Shown here in pieces: positions 52,890 to 63,386 of a stretch of DNA of 64,000 nt. Source of the stretch: B30-G6 sp963701385. GTDB lineage: Bacteria; Desulfobacterota; Desulfobacteria; Desulfobacterales; B30-G6. The notes under the pieces are model-generated. The model saw only the letters and a program-made list of their open reading frames with translations. It searched no databases and was not told the DNA's origin. Made by a program: the position numbers and the translations under genes. The DNA lies in the NCBI GenBank assembly GCA_963701385.1, contig CAVOZW010000021.1, positions 3,405 to 67,404 on the forward strand, read 5' to 3'. The number at the start of each line of letters is the position of its first letter. Position 1 is the stretch's first letter.

Positions 52890-55551
52890 TTAACTCCTCT
52901 TGGTTGGCACACTTGGGTCAGGCATAAAGGGCCTTGGCTTTATTTTATCCTGTAACGAATGGAGAAAATTGAGTGCATCCAACGGTGTCATTCTAGCAGT
53001 ATCAAGATCCTGAATTGCCTGGATGACGACAGTGTCATAACCTTGAAAAAGTTCCAGCTGAACCTGCGACGGCTGACCGCCGCCTGTCAGTCGGCGCTGG
53101 TTTTGAAAGCTGGGAAGCGTAGGGCTTTTGTTTTCAATGTCGGCAAGTATTCGAGTTGCGCGCTGAATCACTGTTTCGGGTATTCCGGCCAGCCTTGCGA
53201 CTTGAATACCATAACTCCGGTTTGTTCCACCTGCCACCAGCTTGCGCAGGAAAATGATCTCATCATTCCACTCTTTCACGGTAATATTGAAATTTTTTAC
53301 GCGCTCCTTTTGCTTGGACAGCTCTGTCAGCTCGTGGTAGTGAGTGGCGAAAAGCGTTTTAACCCCGGTCCCATTGAGGTCGTGTAAAAACTCGGCCACC
53401 GCCCAGGCGATGCTCAAGCCATCGAAGGTGCTCGTGCCGCGCCCAATTTCATCCATGATCACCAGGCTTTCACTGGACGCATTGTTGAGAATGTTGGCCG
53501 TTTCCTGCATTTCAACCAAAAAGGTGCTCTGGCCTTGTGAAAGATTGTCCAGTGCACCCACCCGTGTAAAAATACGATCCGTCATACTGATGGAAGCGTT
53601 TTTTGCCGGAACAAAAGATCCCATCTGCGCCATCAGGACCGTCAAAGCCACTTGACGGAGAACCGTGGATTTTCCCGCCATATTGGGTCCCGTGATAATG
53701 AGAACCTGGTTGTGTTGATTATCCATAGACACGCTATTGGGAACGAACCGTTCACCGGCGATCATTTTCTCTACGACGGGATGCCTGCCATCCTCGATAT
53801 ACAAGAGACCTTCGGCATTAATATCGGGTCTTGTGTAGTTGTTTTGCAGAGCAATTATGGCCAGTGCAAGCAGGCAGTCCAGACGCGCGATGAATTCTCC
53901 CGCCGCCTGCAAGGCATCATTTTTTTCCATGACCTGCGCTTTGATGGTGTTGAATATTTCAAATTCCAATTCAGCACGTTTGTCTTCGGCACCGATGACC
54001 TTTTCTTCAAACGTCTTCAACTCTTCAGTGATGAAACGCTCGGCATTCACAAGGGTTTGTTTTCGAATGTAGTGGGCTGGAACGCTTTCCAGGCGCGTCT
54101 TTGGAATTTCCAAATAATAACCAAAAACCTTGTTGTAACGCACCTTCAATGCGTTGATGCCGGTGCGCTCCTTTTCCTGTTTCTCCAGGTTTACCAGCCA
54201 GTTTTTGCCATCACGGGTTATCTGAATGAGCTCATCCAGCTCCGCATCAAAACCTTCACGAATTATACCGCCATCATGGAGTGTGGGCGGTGCATCTTCC
54301 CGAATGGCCTGCTCGACACGCCAGGCAATCGAATTCAAAGACGGCAGATCGAAAGAGCGCTCAAATAGCGGTGACTGGAAATTTGCGAGCAGGCGGTCGA
54401 TCTCCGGCAGCGTCCCTAGGGATTGTTTCAAAGAAACCAGGTCCCGGGCATTGGCGTGACCCATGGAGATTTTACTCCTCAGACGTTCGATATCGTAAAC
54501 CCGGTTCAGGTGATCGCGTATCTCACATGTGGATTGATATTGATTCCTGGACTCGTCGAGCGCGTCATAGCGGGATATAATTTGGGTTGCATCTTTTAGG
54601 GGATAGCGCATCCACTGTTTCAACATACGACTTCCCATAGCGGTCATGGTCATGTCCACGGTGTTGAGCAAGGTGCCCTTTCGGGTCCCGGAATGCAGAT
54701 TTTTCTCAACTTCAAGGTTTTGGTAGGATTGGTCATCGATGAACAGGTAGCTGTCAAGACGGTAAGCGTCGATACGGTGTATGTGTTCCAGTTCCTGTTT
54801 CTGGGTTTCCTGTACATAATATACCAGTGCGCCGGCGGCACGAACACCCTGCCGCATCTCTTCGCAACCGAAGCCTTTTAGAGAAACCGTTCCGAAAGAT
54901 TTGAGCAGACGGTTCCTGGCCGGTGTATATTCAAAGGCTTTTGCTTCAAGACTCGTGGGATGTAAATCTTTTACGGCTTCCATGTAGCGGGCAAAGGTCG
55001 GATCATCATCTTCGGATTGCGGAAGAATGATTTCACTCGGAGAAATTCGAAAGGTCTCTTCGAGGACGGTCCCCATGTCGCCGGCTTCCGTCATGCGAAA
55101 AGCACCCGTGGAAATATCGAGATAGGAGAGACCAAAGCGACCGTTTTCAGATATCGCGGAGAGAACATAATTGTTTGATTTTTCGTCTAACAATTCATTT
55201 TCAAGGATCATTCCCGGTGTGACGACGCGCACGACTTCCCGCTTCACGAGACCTTTTGCGGGAGCTAGGATCCTCGACTTGATCGCATATGGCGACTTTG
55301 TACCCTTTCTCAATTAAGCGTGCGATGTAGCCTTGGACCGCGCGGTGTGGTACGCCGCACATGGGGATAGGGCTGTCTGCTTTTTTATTTCGCGATGTCA
55401 ACGTGATTTCCAGAAGTCTGGATGCTTTTTCGGCATCCTCAAAGAACATCTCGAAAAAATCTCCCATTCGATAAAAAAGGATCGCATCCGGATATTCTTC
55501 TTTGACCGCCAAATACTGTTGTATCATCGGGGTGGCGCTAGAAGGGGTCAT
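52890..55551 (-). CDS. mutS: DNA mismatch repair protein MutS, one frameshift
   Basis: The N-terminal frame (55551 to about 55270) has the mismatch-recognition domain FYRMGDFFEMFFEDA (Phe-x-Glu motif) and GYKVAICDQVEDP, then a one-base indel joins it to GLVKREVVRVVTPGMILE in the next frame. The rest is complete: LKQWMRYPLKD, clamp domain, Walker A TGPNMAGKSTVLRQVAL, MDEIGRGTSTFDGLSIA and the signature FATHYHEL. Joined length about 880 residues, normal for MutS. The two frames overlap by 113 bp (55201-55313). Its 5' end overlaps lapA by 4 bp. True loss would give a mutator, but a sequence error is likelier. Confidence 0.92.
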
Positions 55552-55934
55552 GAAACATCAGAATCCTTGGCTTTATCTTGGTTTGCGGTGTCTTCGGGGT
55601 TGGCGGTGGGGGGTGGTTCACCCTTAAGGAGATGGATTTCTACTTTCAGCGCATCCATCTGTTTTTGGTTTGTTTCCAAGGCGGCCGTTAGTTTTTTTAT
55701 GATTCTTTTCGATTTAAGGCGCTCAAACAGGGTGATGAAATAGGAAATAATTAGACCTGCAACGAAAAAGATTAGAAAAAGAATGGCGTTTTGAAGTTCT
55801 GGGGTTTGGTATTGGACCAGCAGCAGATTTATCCGGAGACCGTTGGGTTTCATGAAAAAATCCCAGTTTTGATAGCCCAGCAAAGCCAGGAAACAAATAA
55901 GAATCAACCAGAAAGCAATCTTCGCTTTTTTCAT
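55548..55934 (-). CDS. LapA-domain membrane protein
   Basis: The 128-residue protein has two transmembrane helices (about 6-24 and 48-70) of LapA type, IAFWLILICFLALLGYQNW and QNAILFLIFFVAGLIISYF, followed by a coiled coil (LTAALETNQKQMDALKVEIH) and an acidic tail. In E. coli LapA acts with LapB in lipopolysaccharide regulation. Here it is directly coupled (ATGA) to mutS. AAGG-type ribosome site near 55945. Confidence 0.8.
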   Translation of the reverse strand: MKKAKIAFWLILICFLALLGYQNWDFFMKPNGLRINLLLVQYQTPELQNAILFLIFFVAGLIISYFITLFERLKSKRIIKKLTAALETNQKQMDALKVEIHLLKGEPPPTANPEDTANQDKAKDSDVS

Positions 55935-56071
55935 TTCCGTTCTCCCTGTTTGTGTAAGACCGACGTGTTTATGTTACTGCGCCATGGCTTGCCTGAATGT
56001 CAGCCGTGTGGCAACAGGCTGCAGTGCAATGATCTTTTTGCTTGGGCCCTTGTCTGCTTTATGCGCACAAC

Positions 56072-56569
56072 TTACGCGCCCTGGCCAATATTTTCTGGAA
56101 GCCGGTCAAAGAGCGGCTTCAAATTTTCAAAGGTGGCCTGTATATGTTCCGGTATCACGCGAACATCCGCAAAAACAGTCAGGGCGTTTACATCACCGAA
56201 CCACCTCGGTACGATATGAAAATGAAGATGTTCCTCCACGCCGGCACCTGCCACCCGGCCGAGGTTCAGGCCCACATTGAAACCATCCGGCACCATCTGC
56301 TGCTTGAGATTATCGATGGCACGCTCGACTGTAAGCAGCAGGTCTCGCATTTCCATAGGGCTTAACAGATCCAGAGATGCGATGTGTCTCACCGGTGCAA
56401 CCAGAAGATGACCGTTGATATAAGGATATTTGTTCATGACAACCAGCGTCGTCGATCCTTTGTAGAGCGTTAAACCCTCTTTTTGAACCAGGGCATCGCA
56501 GAAGATACATGATTCCGATTTGTTACCAAGGATGTATTCCATGCGCCAAGGTGCCCACATCGTCTTCAT
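56072..56569 (-). CDS. HIT-family nucleotide hydrolase
   Basis: A 165-residue HIT protein: WAPWRMEYILGNK start, CIFCDALVQ (zinc or cysteine pair), VVMNKYPYINGHLLVAPVRH, and the histidine triad HLHFHIVPRW. The N-terminal WAPWR and CIFC match the Fhit/Ap4A-phosphorylase-like branch. It hydrolyses or phosphorylyses nucleoside phosphates such as Ap4A or AMP derivatives. It stands between UPF0280 and lapA on the same strand. Confidence 0.9.
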   Translation of the reverse strand: MKTMWAPWRMEYILGNKSESCIFCDALVQKEGLTLYKGSTTLVVMNKYPYINGHLLVAPVRHIASLDLLSPMEMRDLLLTVERAIDNLKQQMVPDGFNVGLNLGRVAGAGVEEHLHFHIVPRWFGDVNALTVFADVRVIPEHIQATFENLKPLFDRLPENIGQGA

Positions 56570-56636
56570 TTATTGTCCCACAGCCCCCTATGTGTATTTC
56601 ATTCAGCCTGTTTATTACCTTTTTAACGCTCAAAAC

Positions 56637-57398
56637 TCAACCATTATTTTGTTTAAGCTGCACAACATTGAGATCGCCCCACAGACCTGCCTTGTCATTT
56701 TTTATGATGACGAGTCCTTTTACTCCTTTGATATTCTTGCCAAAATTTATTGCTGTTTGCACATCCGATTCTTGTTTCACGCGGTTTGCGATGGACGTTG
56801 CGGCTGCGTCGGCAACAGAGCATGATCGTGAAACCACGCTGACGGCATCGGCGCTGCCAAAACTGAGGGAATGCCCAACGGTACCTGAAGATGTACAGAC
56901 GGCTATGGGGCGATCACAACTGTCTATTGTAAGACCGATGCGCATATTCAATGGTGAGCGAGCGGCAAAGATAGCGATGGTCACCGGCTGATGGGTTCGA
57001 ATGAAGATATCGCCGCCATTTTCAATGATGATTTCCGGTGAATGCTTCAGCAAATCATGGCCGACATGTTCTGCAATAGCACCGGCGACAGCGGCCATAG
57101 GGCCGACGCCGGATCGGGCAGCGGCGTCCAGCATGTCGGCGATGATATCAGGAACCGGTGCCGGAATTTTTAGCGGCACCAGGGACGCTGCAAATTCAGG
57201 GTGCTGCTGGATGAAAGACTCGATGACTCCCCTGTAGAGCAGAACGGATTCCTTGGCCGCGAGGGCTAGATTTTCTGTTGCCTGAATGAGCAAGTCGGTC
57301 TCTTTCACGATGGTTCGGAAAGAAATGAATCGCTCATGACACAGCTGGTTGCGATAGGTGCGTTCCTGGTGCATGGATTGAAAAGAGAATCCTTTCAA
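56637..57398 (-). CDS. UPF0280 family protein (ApbE-like fold)
   Basis: The 253-residue protein matches the UPF0280 pattern: IVKETDLLIQA, SGVGPMAAVAGAIAEHVG, IIIENGGDIFIRTH and CTSSGTVGHSLSFGSADAVS with SVADAAATSIAN. It is related to ApbE flavin transferases, but the function is not established. It starts 7 bp after dgt ends, so the two are one operon. Confidence 0.88.
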   Translation of the reverse strand: MKGFSFQSMHQERTYRNQLCHERFISFRTIVKETDLLIQATENLALAAKESVLLYRGVIESFIQQHPEFAASLVPLKIPAPVPDIIADMLDAAARSGVGPMAAVAGAIAEHVGHDLLKHSPEIIIENGGDIFIRTHQPVTIAIFAARSPLNMRIGLTIDSCDRPIAVCTSSGTVGHSLSFGSADAVSVVSRSCSVADAAATSIANRVKQESDVQTAINFGKNIKGVKGLVIIKNDKAGLWGDLNVVQLKQNNG

Positions 57399-57404
57399 AT
57401 GGTT

Positions 57405-58583
57405 TTATTTGCTTTCTCTGTTTGATTCCAAGATGTCTGTCTGCATGAGGGGCCGCATCTCTTCGGGGCAGATTCGTAGGAAAAAGCGATCCGTCATGCC
57501 GGCAATAAAATCCCTGACAATCTCTTCGGGTTTGTGGGAAGCCCGATAGACATTCGACTTGTTTTCGAGGAATGCTGAATAAATGATGGAAGCCCTGTTG
57601 TCTTGCTTCACGTCATCTAAGAATCGCTCAAACAAAAGGTAAAACAACGATTTGATATCTGCGTGATATTTTTTGGTCAAGGGGTTGAGGTAAATTCTTT
57701 CGAGATTGAATCGTTTGAGTGCTTTCAAGGCATGCGAAATCGGCTCGCTGAAGGCAATATGCAGGTGTTCGAAACTGTTTTCAATGACATCGGTCACGAG
57801 ACTGTAAACGATCGTTCCATTGGTGTCTCCCAAGCGCTGGACACAATCAGGCGGCAGGTCGGTCCTGCGGATAATCCCCAGGCGGATGGCGTCTTCTATA
57901 TCCCGGCCGATATAGCTGATGGTGTCGGCCATCCTGACAACACAACCTTCCAGGGTCATGGGGGTCAGCGGATATACGGGTGATATCTTTTTATTTTCGA
58001 TTTCTTTATCTAATGAATTGAATGTCTTAATAATTGAAGGTTCAAGTAAACGATTATGTATTTCACCATCATGGCAAAGGATTCCGTCCAGGGTTTGCAG
58101 GCACAGATTCCAACCTTTCCCGGAGCGTTCAACCCGGTCGAGAAACTGGACGCTTTGAATGTTGTGCAGAAAATGACCGATGCCATTGGCATGACAGATA
58201 TCCGATAGAAAACGTTCACCAGCATGTCCGAACGGTGTATGACCAATATCGTGACCCAGGGAGATGGCTTCGATAAGATCTTCGTTTAATTTTAAAAAAC
58301 GGCCAATCGTACGCGCTATTTTCGATACCAGCTGCACGTGCAGCACCCGATGGGTAATGTGGTCATTCTGGATCAGGTAGAAAACCTGCGTTTTGTCAAT
58401 ATAGCGGGCATAGGCACGCGAATGGAGTATCCTGTCCACGTCCAAGGAAAAGGATTGTCGATAGTCAGAATCAAGCGGCTCCTCCTGTTGGCGCCTGATC
58501 CCCTGCCCGCTTCTCGTTGCCTTGGACGAGAAACGTTGGGATTCAGAATCATTCAGGGCGCGCATGATATTCCTGATTTTCAT
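57405..58583 (-). CDS. dgt: deoxyguanosinetriphosphate triphosphohydrolase-like protein
   Basis: A 392-residue HD-superfamily enzyme: DVDRILHSRAYARYIDKTQ, THRVLHVQLVSKIAR, LGHDIGHTPFGHAGERFL with the HD pair, and later VVRMADTISYIGRDIEDA (final Asp). It splits dGTP to deoxyguanosine and tripolyphosphate, or acts on other dNTPs as SAMHD1-like enzymes do. The start overlaps the ATP-grasp gene by 4 bp (ATGA). It is in the short bacterial branch. Confidence 0.9.
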   Translation of the reverse strand: MKIRNIMRALNDSESQRFSSKATRSGQGIRRQQEEPLDSDYRQSFSLDVDRILHSRAYARYIDKTQVFYLIQNDHITHRVLHVQLVSKIARTIGRFLKLNEDLIEAISLGHDIGHTPFGHAGERFLSDICHANGIGHFLHNIQSVQFLDRVERSGKGWNLCLQTLDGILCHDGEIHNRLLEPSIIKTFNSLDKEIENKKISPVYPLTPMTLEGCVVRMADTISYIGRDIEDAIRLGIIRRTDLPPDCVQRLGDTNGTIVYSLVTDVIENSFEHLHIAFSEPISHALKALKRFNLERIYLNPLTKKYHADIKSLFYLLFERFLDDVKQDNRASIIYSAFLENKSNVYRASHKPEEIVRDFIAGMTDRFFLRICPEEMRPLMQTDILESNRESK

Positions 58584-59362
58584 ATGGCTCCTGTTTCGAT
58601 CTTATGTGCCATCATATTTGGGTAATCGATGCCTGCTGTCCGAAACCCTTCCTTACCATATTTCATGTTGGCTTCCAGGACAAAAAATTTCCCATCGTGC
58701 GAGCAGATATCGATACCCACATCGTTCCAGTGACATGCTGCCGCAGTATGGCGTGCCAAGGCAAGCGCTTCTTCGGGGACCGGTTCGAGACTGATGCGGG
58801 CGCCTGCGGCCACATTGCTTCTAAATTCTCCCATGGCTGAGATCCGCCAGTAGGCGTGGGCAATTTCCTTGCCGATGACCACCACCCGCATATCCCGGTC
58901 CAGTGGCAGATATTCCTGTATATAGGCCGGGGTTTCAAGGGAGAGGTAACGATGTAAATCGGTTTGATTTTGTATCAGGAACACCCCCCTTCCCATGGCA
59001 GAGCCCCGGGGTATTTTTGCAATGAAAGGAAATTGAAACCGCTGAACGATCGATGTCTTTTGACGTTTTCCATAATAGACCCTGGTACGGGGATGGGGGA
59101 TGCCCAGGAGTTTGAATAGGGCCGTTTGTTTGATTTTATCCTGTGCAAACTGGTAGTTATGGAGGCTGGGAAATGTGTCCTTGCCCATGGCGCTAAAGAG
59201 TTCAACATGAAAGGATGAAGGATAGTAGATTTTCTTTGATTTTCGAATGAGTGTTATTGCCTGGTTTGAATAATCCTCCAGGTTGGGCTTCACGCCGAGG
59301 GTGATTACGTTTTCACAGTGAGTGAGACGGGATTCTAAGGCTATGGGCCGCTTTCCATTCAT
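58580..59362 (-). CDS. RimK-like ATP-grasp protein
   Basis: The 260-residue protein has an N-terminal PEP/pre-ATP-grasp-like region (CENVITLGVKPNLEDYSNQA, FPSLHNYQFAQDKIKQT) and an ATP-grasp core: FPFIAKIPRGSAMGRGVFLI, YIQEYLPLDRDMRVVVIGK, and FFVLEANMKYGKEG with the Mg2+ ligands. RimK-like enzymes ligate amino acids to proteins or cofactors. The substrate is unknown. It lies between dgt (overlap) and a DUF4292 lipoprotein gene (3-bp gap). Confidence 0.85.
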   Translation of the reverse strand: MNGKRPIALESRLTHCENVITLGVKPNLEDYSNQAITLIRKSKKIYYPSSFHVELFSAMGKDTFPSLHNYQFAQDKIKQTALFKLLGIPHPRTRVYYGKRQKTSIVQRFQFPFIAKIPRGSAMGRGVFLIQNQTDLHRYLSLETPAYIQEYLPLDRDMRVVVIGKEIAHAYWRISAMGEFRSNVAAGARISLEPVPEEALALARHTAAACHWNDVGIDICSHDGKFFVLEANMKYGKEGFRTAGIDYPNMMAHKIETGAI

Positions 59363-59365
59363 CGA

Positions 59366-60158
59366 TCATCCTGGCGCTTTGAGAACAAAGACAGAGGCTG
59401 GCAATGTTGCATCCGGCCATATATTGTCTACGTCGATCTGAATTCTCGTCTGCAGGTCGTTCGAAAAAAGCAGGGCATCGGGGAGATGATAGTTCCCGAA
59501 ACGACCGCGACTTAAAAATTCAACCCGATAGAGAAGCGTATCCTTTCCCTGAAACAATTCGTATTTCCAGACCGTTTTCATATCTTCGCGAAGATAGATT
59601 TTTGCTGTTCGTTTTCTAAACCATCCCTTTTTCAAAAGGAGAACCGTTTGCTTACCGGAAGGGGTTTTTGCATAGGCCAGGGTGGCGTTTTTCAATAAGG
59701 GCACGCGGCCCGCCAGTATGCAAAGCAGATCATGGACAGTTATCGGCATTGACATGAGACGGCTGAGATCGGCCTGACGGGTCTGTTTTTGATAGAAACG
59801 GCCTTCTGAATGCAGAGACAGGTAAAGCCGCGTGCCGTCGTAAACAACACTCGAAAAAGGCCTTCCGCCAATGCCCAGTATTTCCAATCGCAGTTTTTCC
59901 GTTTGATATCCGGCCCATACAACCCGCGTGCTTTGCAAGTGCATCCGATTTCCAGATTTTGATCTTGCCAATGCCTTTAAAAGATGTCAACCCGGCGTTG
60001 GTCTGCTGGAGCGTCGCTATCACGGTATGCGGATCAATTTCCACGGCCGAATCAGGTGCCCATGGTTTGGGTTTTATTCGACCGGGTTCTTGGATGCCGG
60101 CACATCCGAAACCAAGGAAAACAACGACACAACATATGGTCAGCAACTGTTTCATCAT
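59366..60158 (-). CDS. DUF4292-type lipoprotein, one frameshift
   Basis: Start set at 60158: MKQLLTICCVVVFLGFGC with a lipobox Cys. The mature part starts TVIATLQQTNAGLTSFKGIG, KIKIWKSD, then the frame shifts near 59940 to HLQSTRVVWAGYQTEKLRLE, GGRPFSSVVYDGTRLYLSLH, and ends with IQIDVDNIWPDATLPASVFV. This is the DUF4292/LolB-like outer-membrane lipoprotein carrier fold. Joined length about 260 residues. Such proteins bind acyl chains or lipoproteins. The indel may be a sequence error. Confidence 0.78.
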
Positions 60159-60201
60159 GCTTTGAGTATTTAACCTAAGCATATGCGGGATATGGCACTG
60201 G

Positions 60202-61917
60202 TCACGGCTCCAGGAGATCGTTGATCTTATTTTGAAGCGTTTGGGTGTCCTCGGTTTTTTTTTGCAAAGATTCTTGATAGTATTTTAAAGCGGCTTTTTT
60301 GTCATTGACTTTTAAGTAGGCGTCACCGAGGTGCTCCAATATAATGGGGTCATCCGAGGTCAGTTTCACGGCTTTCTCCAGATATATCAAAGCTTCTTGA
60401 AAAAGACCTTTTTTGAAAAGAACCCAACCCAGGCTGTCCGTAATGTATCCGTCATCGGGTTTATGCTTTAGTGCTTCCCGGATCATGGTTTCTGCTTCAT
60501 CCAGATTGATACCCATATCGGCATACGTGTAACCCAGATAATTCAAGGCATTGGCGTTTTCGGGTTCCAGAGTGATTACCTTCTGCATCGCGGCGATGGA
60601 ATCCGATTTTTTGCCCCACTTGTCGTATACGACACCCAGTCGGAATTGAATCCGAATGTGCTCAGGGTCGATGTCCAGGCCTTTTTTTAGCGTGCTTTCT
60701 GCATCCGCGTAAGCTTCGATCTCTTCATAAAACGATCCTAAATACAGCATGAATTCAGGGTTGTCGGGGAGATTCTGGATAGCTTCCTTGATGATGGCGA
60801 TAGCTTCTGGAATCTTTTTTTGCTCCTGATAAAGTAAGGCGCTTTGAACGACAGCGTTTTCATAGAACCGGTTGTCGGGGGCCACCATTTTAAAATGTTC
60901 TAAGGCACTGTCGTCATTCCCTGTCCCGTCATAGGAAATCCCTGTCAGATATAGTAAATCCGAACTGTCTGGCAAGCCCTTCAACATGCCTTCGAGAACG
61001 ACGATGGCATCGTCGTATTGTTTGGGATCGATGTAGAGCTGAATGACCTTGCGGATAATTTCTGGGTCCTGCTCACTTCTTTGACCGAGATCTTGCAAAA
61101 GACGTTGGCCCTCTTTTTCGTCACCGTTTTTCTGATAAAAAAGACCCAATTCCATGGCAGCCCGCACATTGTTCGGGTTTTTATCCAGAAGTTCCAGATA
61201 AAGGGAGCGTACTTTTGCATTTTCTCCAGCGGCGCTGTAGATTTTCAGCAGTTCGAATCGGCCTTCTTCAAGTTCCGGTTCCAAGGCCAGCGCTTTGACG
61301 AATTCGGCCTCCGCCTGATCGGGTCGATCCTTTTCAGCATGGATTTTGCCTAGAAAAAAATGACCGGCAAACGACGCTGGAAAGATATCCACCAGATGTT
61401 GGTAGGTATCGAAGGCGCTGTCAAGGTCTCCCTCTTCCATCTGGATACTTCCCAGAAGTAAATATACGCGCTCTTCTTTGTCCGGAGCGATGTCGATGGC
61501 TTTTGCATAGGCCTGTTTTGCTTTATCGCTCTGCTTGAGGGTCTGGTTGATATTGCCATAAAATACGAGGGCTTCTACATGATTCGGGTCGAAAGCAAGT
61601 CCTTTTTCAAGGGTGCGCAAGGCTTCCGATGTTTTGTTTTGACTCATGTAGAGAGAAGCGAGCTCCATACCAAGAAAGACAGACGTCGGATCGATATCCG
61701 ATGCTTTCCTAAGGAACCGAATGGCGCGATCCTTCTGGCCTTTTTTAATGGCAAGTTGTGCTTCCGTGTAATAATAGTAGCTGTTATCCAAGCGTTCATA
61801 ACCGACATTGGGCTCAGGTTTTTCTATGGGTGCGATGGAAGTAGCCGGCACGCAGGCAAAAATAGGAACCGCCAATATCATGGCGATCAAATGGCGGGTA
61901 ACAAATGGATTCATCAT
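60202..61917 (-). CDS. TPR-repeat lipoprotein
   Basis: The 571-residue protein has a lipoprotein-type signal peptide (HLIAMILAVPIFACV) and tetratricopeptide repeats almost throughout (about 12-14), for example LASLYMSQNKTSEALRTLEK, ALAFDPNHVEALVFYGNINQ-like blocks and the C-terminal DSLGWVLFKKGLFQEALIYL. It is 44 bp from the DUF4292 gene. Such proteins scaffold outer-membrane or polysaccharide machinery. No enzymatic domain. Confidence 0.87.
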   Translation of the reverse strand: MMNPFVTRHLIAMILAVPIFACVPATSIAPIEKPEPNVGYERLDNSYYYYTEAQLAIKKGQKDRAIRFLRKASDIDPTSVFLGMELASLYMSQNKTSEALRTLEKGLAFDPNHVEALVFYGNINQTLKQSDKAKQAYAKAIDIAPDKEERVYLLLGSIQMEEGDLDSAFDTYQHLVDIFPASFAGHFFLGKIHAEKDRPDQAEAEFVKALALEPELEEGRFELLKIYSAAGENAKVRSLYLELLDKNPNNVRAAMELGLFYQKNGDEKEGQRLLQDLGQRSEQDPEIIRKVIQLYIDPKQYDDAIVVLEGMLKGLPDSSDLLYLTGISYDGTGNDDSALEHFKMVAPDNRFYENAVVQSALLYQEQKKIPEAIAIIKEAIQNLPDNPEFMLYLGSFYEEIEAYADAESTLKKGLDIDPEHIRIQFRLGVVYDKWGKKSDSIAAMQKVITLEPENANALNYLGYTYADMGINLDEAETMIREALKHKPDDGYITDSLGWVLFKKGLFQEALIYLEKAVKLTSDDPIILEHLGDAYLKVNDKKAALKYYQESLQKKTEDTQTLQNKINDLLEP

Positions 61918-62045
61918 GGTATATTCAAAGCATAATACAAAATGGCTTATGCCACGGCCTTTCTCGTATGGGTTGTTGCTTGTTTATCCGCCTTAGCAGA
62001 AGACCACAGGCTTGCCCGTGAGGGTCCAGCTAAAAATGGTAGCGG

Positions 62046-63053
62046 CTAAGTTTCGGGACTGTTGGTATATGCGTACACGTCGAAATCGGGTATTTCTTTT
62101 TTGAAAAACTCGCGCATTTTTTTGATGACACTTTTTTCGACCTGCCGAACCCTCTCTCTGGAGATACCGTATCGATCCCCTATCTCCTGGAGTGTTACCG
62201 GGCTATCTGAAAAAATGCGCTGATCGAATATTTCGAGTTCGCGTTTGGTCATTTTTTTTCTAAATTCTGCGATTTTGGCATGCAACAAAAATTCCATTTC
62301 CTTTTTAGCGACATTGTCTTCGATGGAGGCGGTCTCTGTAGTCAGGAATTCAATTCGTTCGGTATCGGAATCTTCTTTCAGGGGAGCGTCTAACGATACG
62401 TCCCAACCGTTCAGTCGCTGATCCATGTCGACGATCTCACGTTCAGACACACCTAATTTTTCTGAAAGCAGTTTTGGTTTGGGATCGAAACCTTCATCGA
62501 TCAAGCGCTGTTTCTCCTTTTTCAGCTTGAAAAAAAGTTTACGCTGACCCTGGGTGGTACCAATTTTGACAAGTCGCCAATTGTCCATGATGAACTTTAA
62601 GATATAGGCCTTGATCCAGAACGATGCATAATAGGAAAATTTTACATTTTTATAGGGATCGAATTTTTTTACCGCCTGCATGAGTCCGATGTTGCCCTCC
62701 TGAATCAGGTCCAGGAGGTTCTGCATCCATACCCTTTGGAATTCCAAAGCAATTTTGACCACCAGACGGAGATTCGACGTCACCAGTCGGTAGGCAGCTT
62801 CGGAGTCACCCTGCTCCTGAACGCGGGCGCCGAGTTCCCTTTCTTCATCCCGGGTCAATAGACGATATTGACTGATTTCATTCAGATAGCGCTGAAGCGG
62901 ATCATATTTGACAAGCGATTTTTCAGCGGATAAATCCTTTTTAGGCTTTGGATCCACTTTTGGTTTTGCGTCCTGGGCAGTCTTTTTTTTTGGTTTAGGC
63001 TGCTTTCGGGGTTTTTTCGTAGATGTTTTTTTCTTTGTCACGTCAGCAATCAC
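62046..63053 (-). CDS. rpoH: RNA polymerase sigma factor RpoH (sigma-32-like)
   Basis: The 335-residue protein has a Lys/Pro-rich N-terminal extension of about 45 residues (KKTSTKKPRKQPKPKKKTAQ), then sigma region 1.2/2 (YLNEISQYRLLTRDEERELG, NLRLVVKIALEFQ, DLIQEGNIGLMQAVKKFDP, YASFWIKAYILKFIMDNWRL), the RpoH box QRKLFFKLKK, region 3, and region 4 (LQEIGDRYGISRERVRQVEK). The RpoH box indicates the heat-shock branch rather than RpoS or RpoD. The basic extension is not usual for RpoH. Confidence 0.88.
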   Translation of the reverse strand: MIADVTKKKTSTKKPRKQPKPKKKTAQDAKPKVDPKPKKDLSAEKSLVKYDPLQRYLNEISQYRLLTRDEERELGARVQEQGDSEAAYRLVTSNLRLVVKIALEFQRVWMQNLLDLIQEGNIGLMQAVKKFDPYKNVKFSYYASFWIKAYILKFIMDNWRLVKIGTTQGQRKLFFKLKKEKQRLIDEGFDPKPKLLSEKLGVSEREIVDMDQRLNGWDVSLDAPLKEDSDTERIEFLTTETASIEDNVAKKEMEFLLHAKIAEFRKKMTKRELEIFDQRIFSDSPVTLQEIGDRYGISRERVRQVEKSVIKKMREFFKKEIPDFDVYAYTNSPET

Positions 63054-63160
63054 CTTTGTATGCGTGTAGCACCGACCCAGGCCTTTTTGGCGTGGATTTG
63101 TATGGACATGAATTCCAACATATGGTATGCAGCGGTCGAGTTTTTTTTACCATCCTTCGT

Positions 63161-63237
<77 letters not shown>

Positions 63238-63386
63238 TCGTCAGCGTGTCGCAATTGATTCGCTCTAATCGTGCCCACCCCAGCGTGAAATGTCTCGAAT
63301 ACTACGTTTGACACCTTGGTTTGTGGCCCGCATTGCATATCGATTCTCATTGAATCAATTATTGTATCACAATATGGCACATATTA

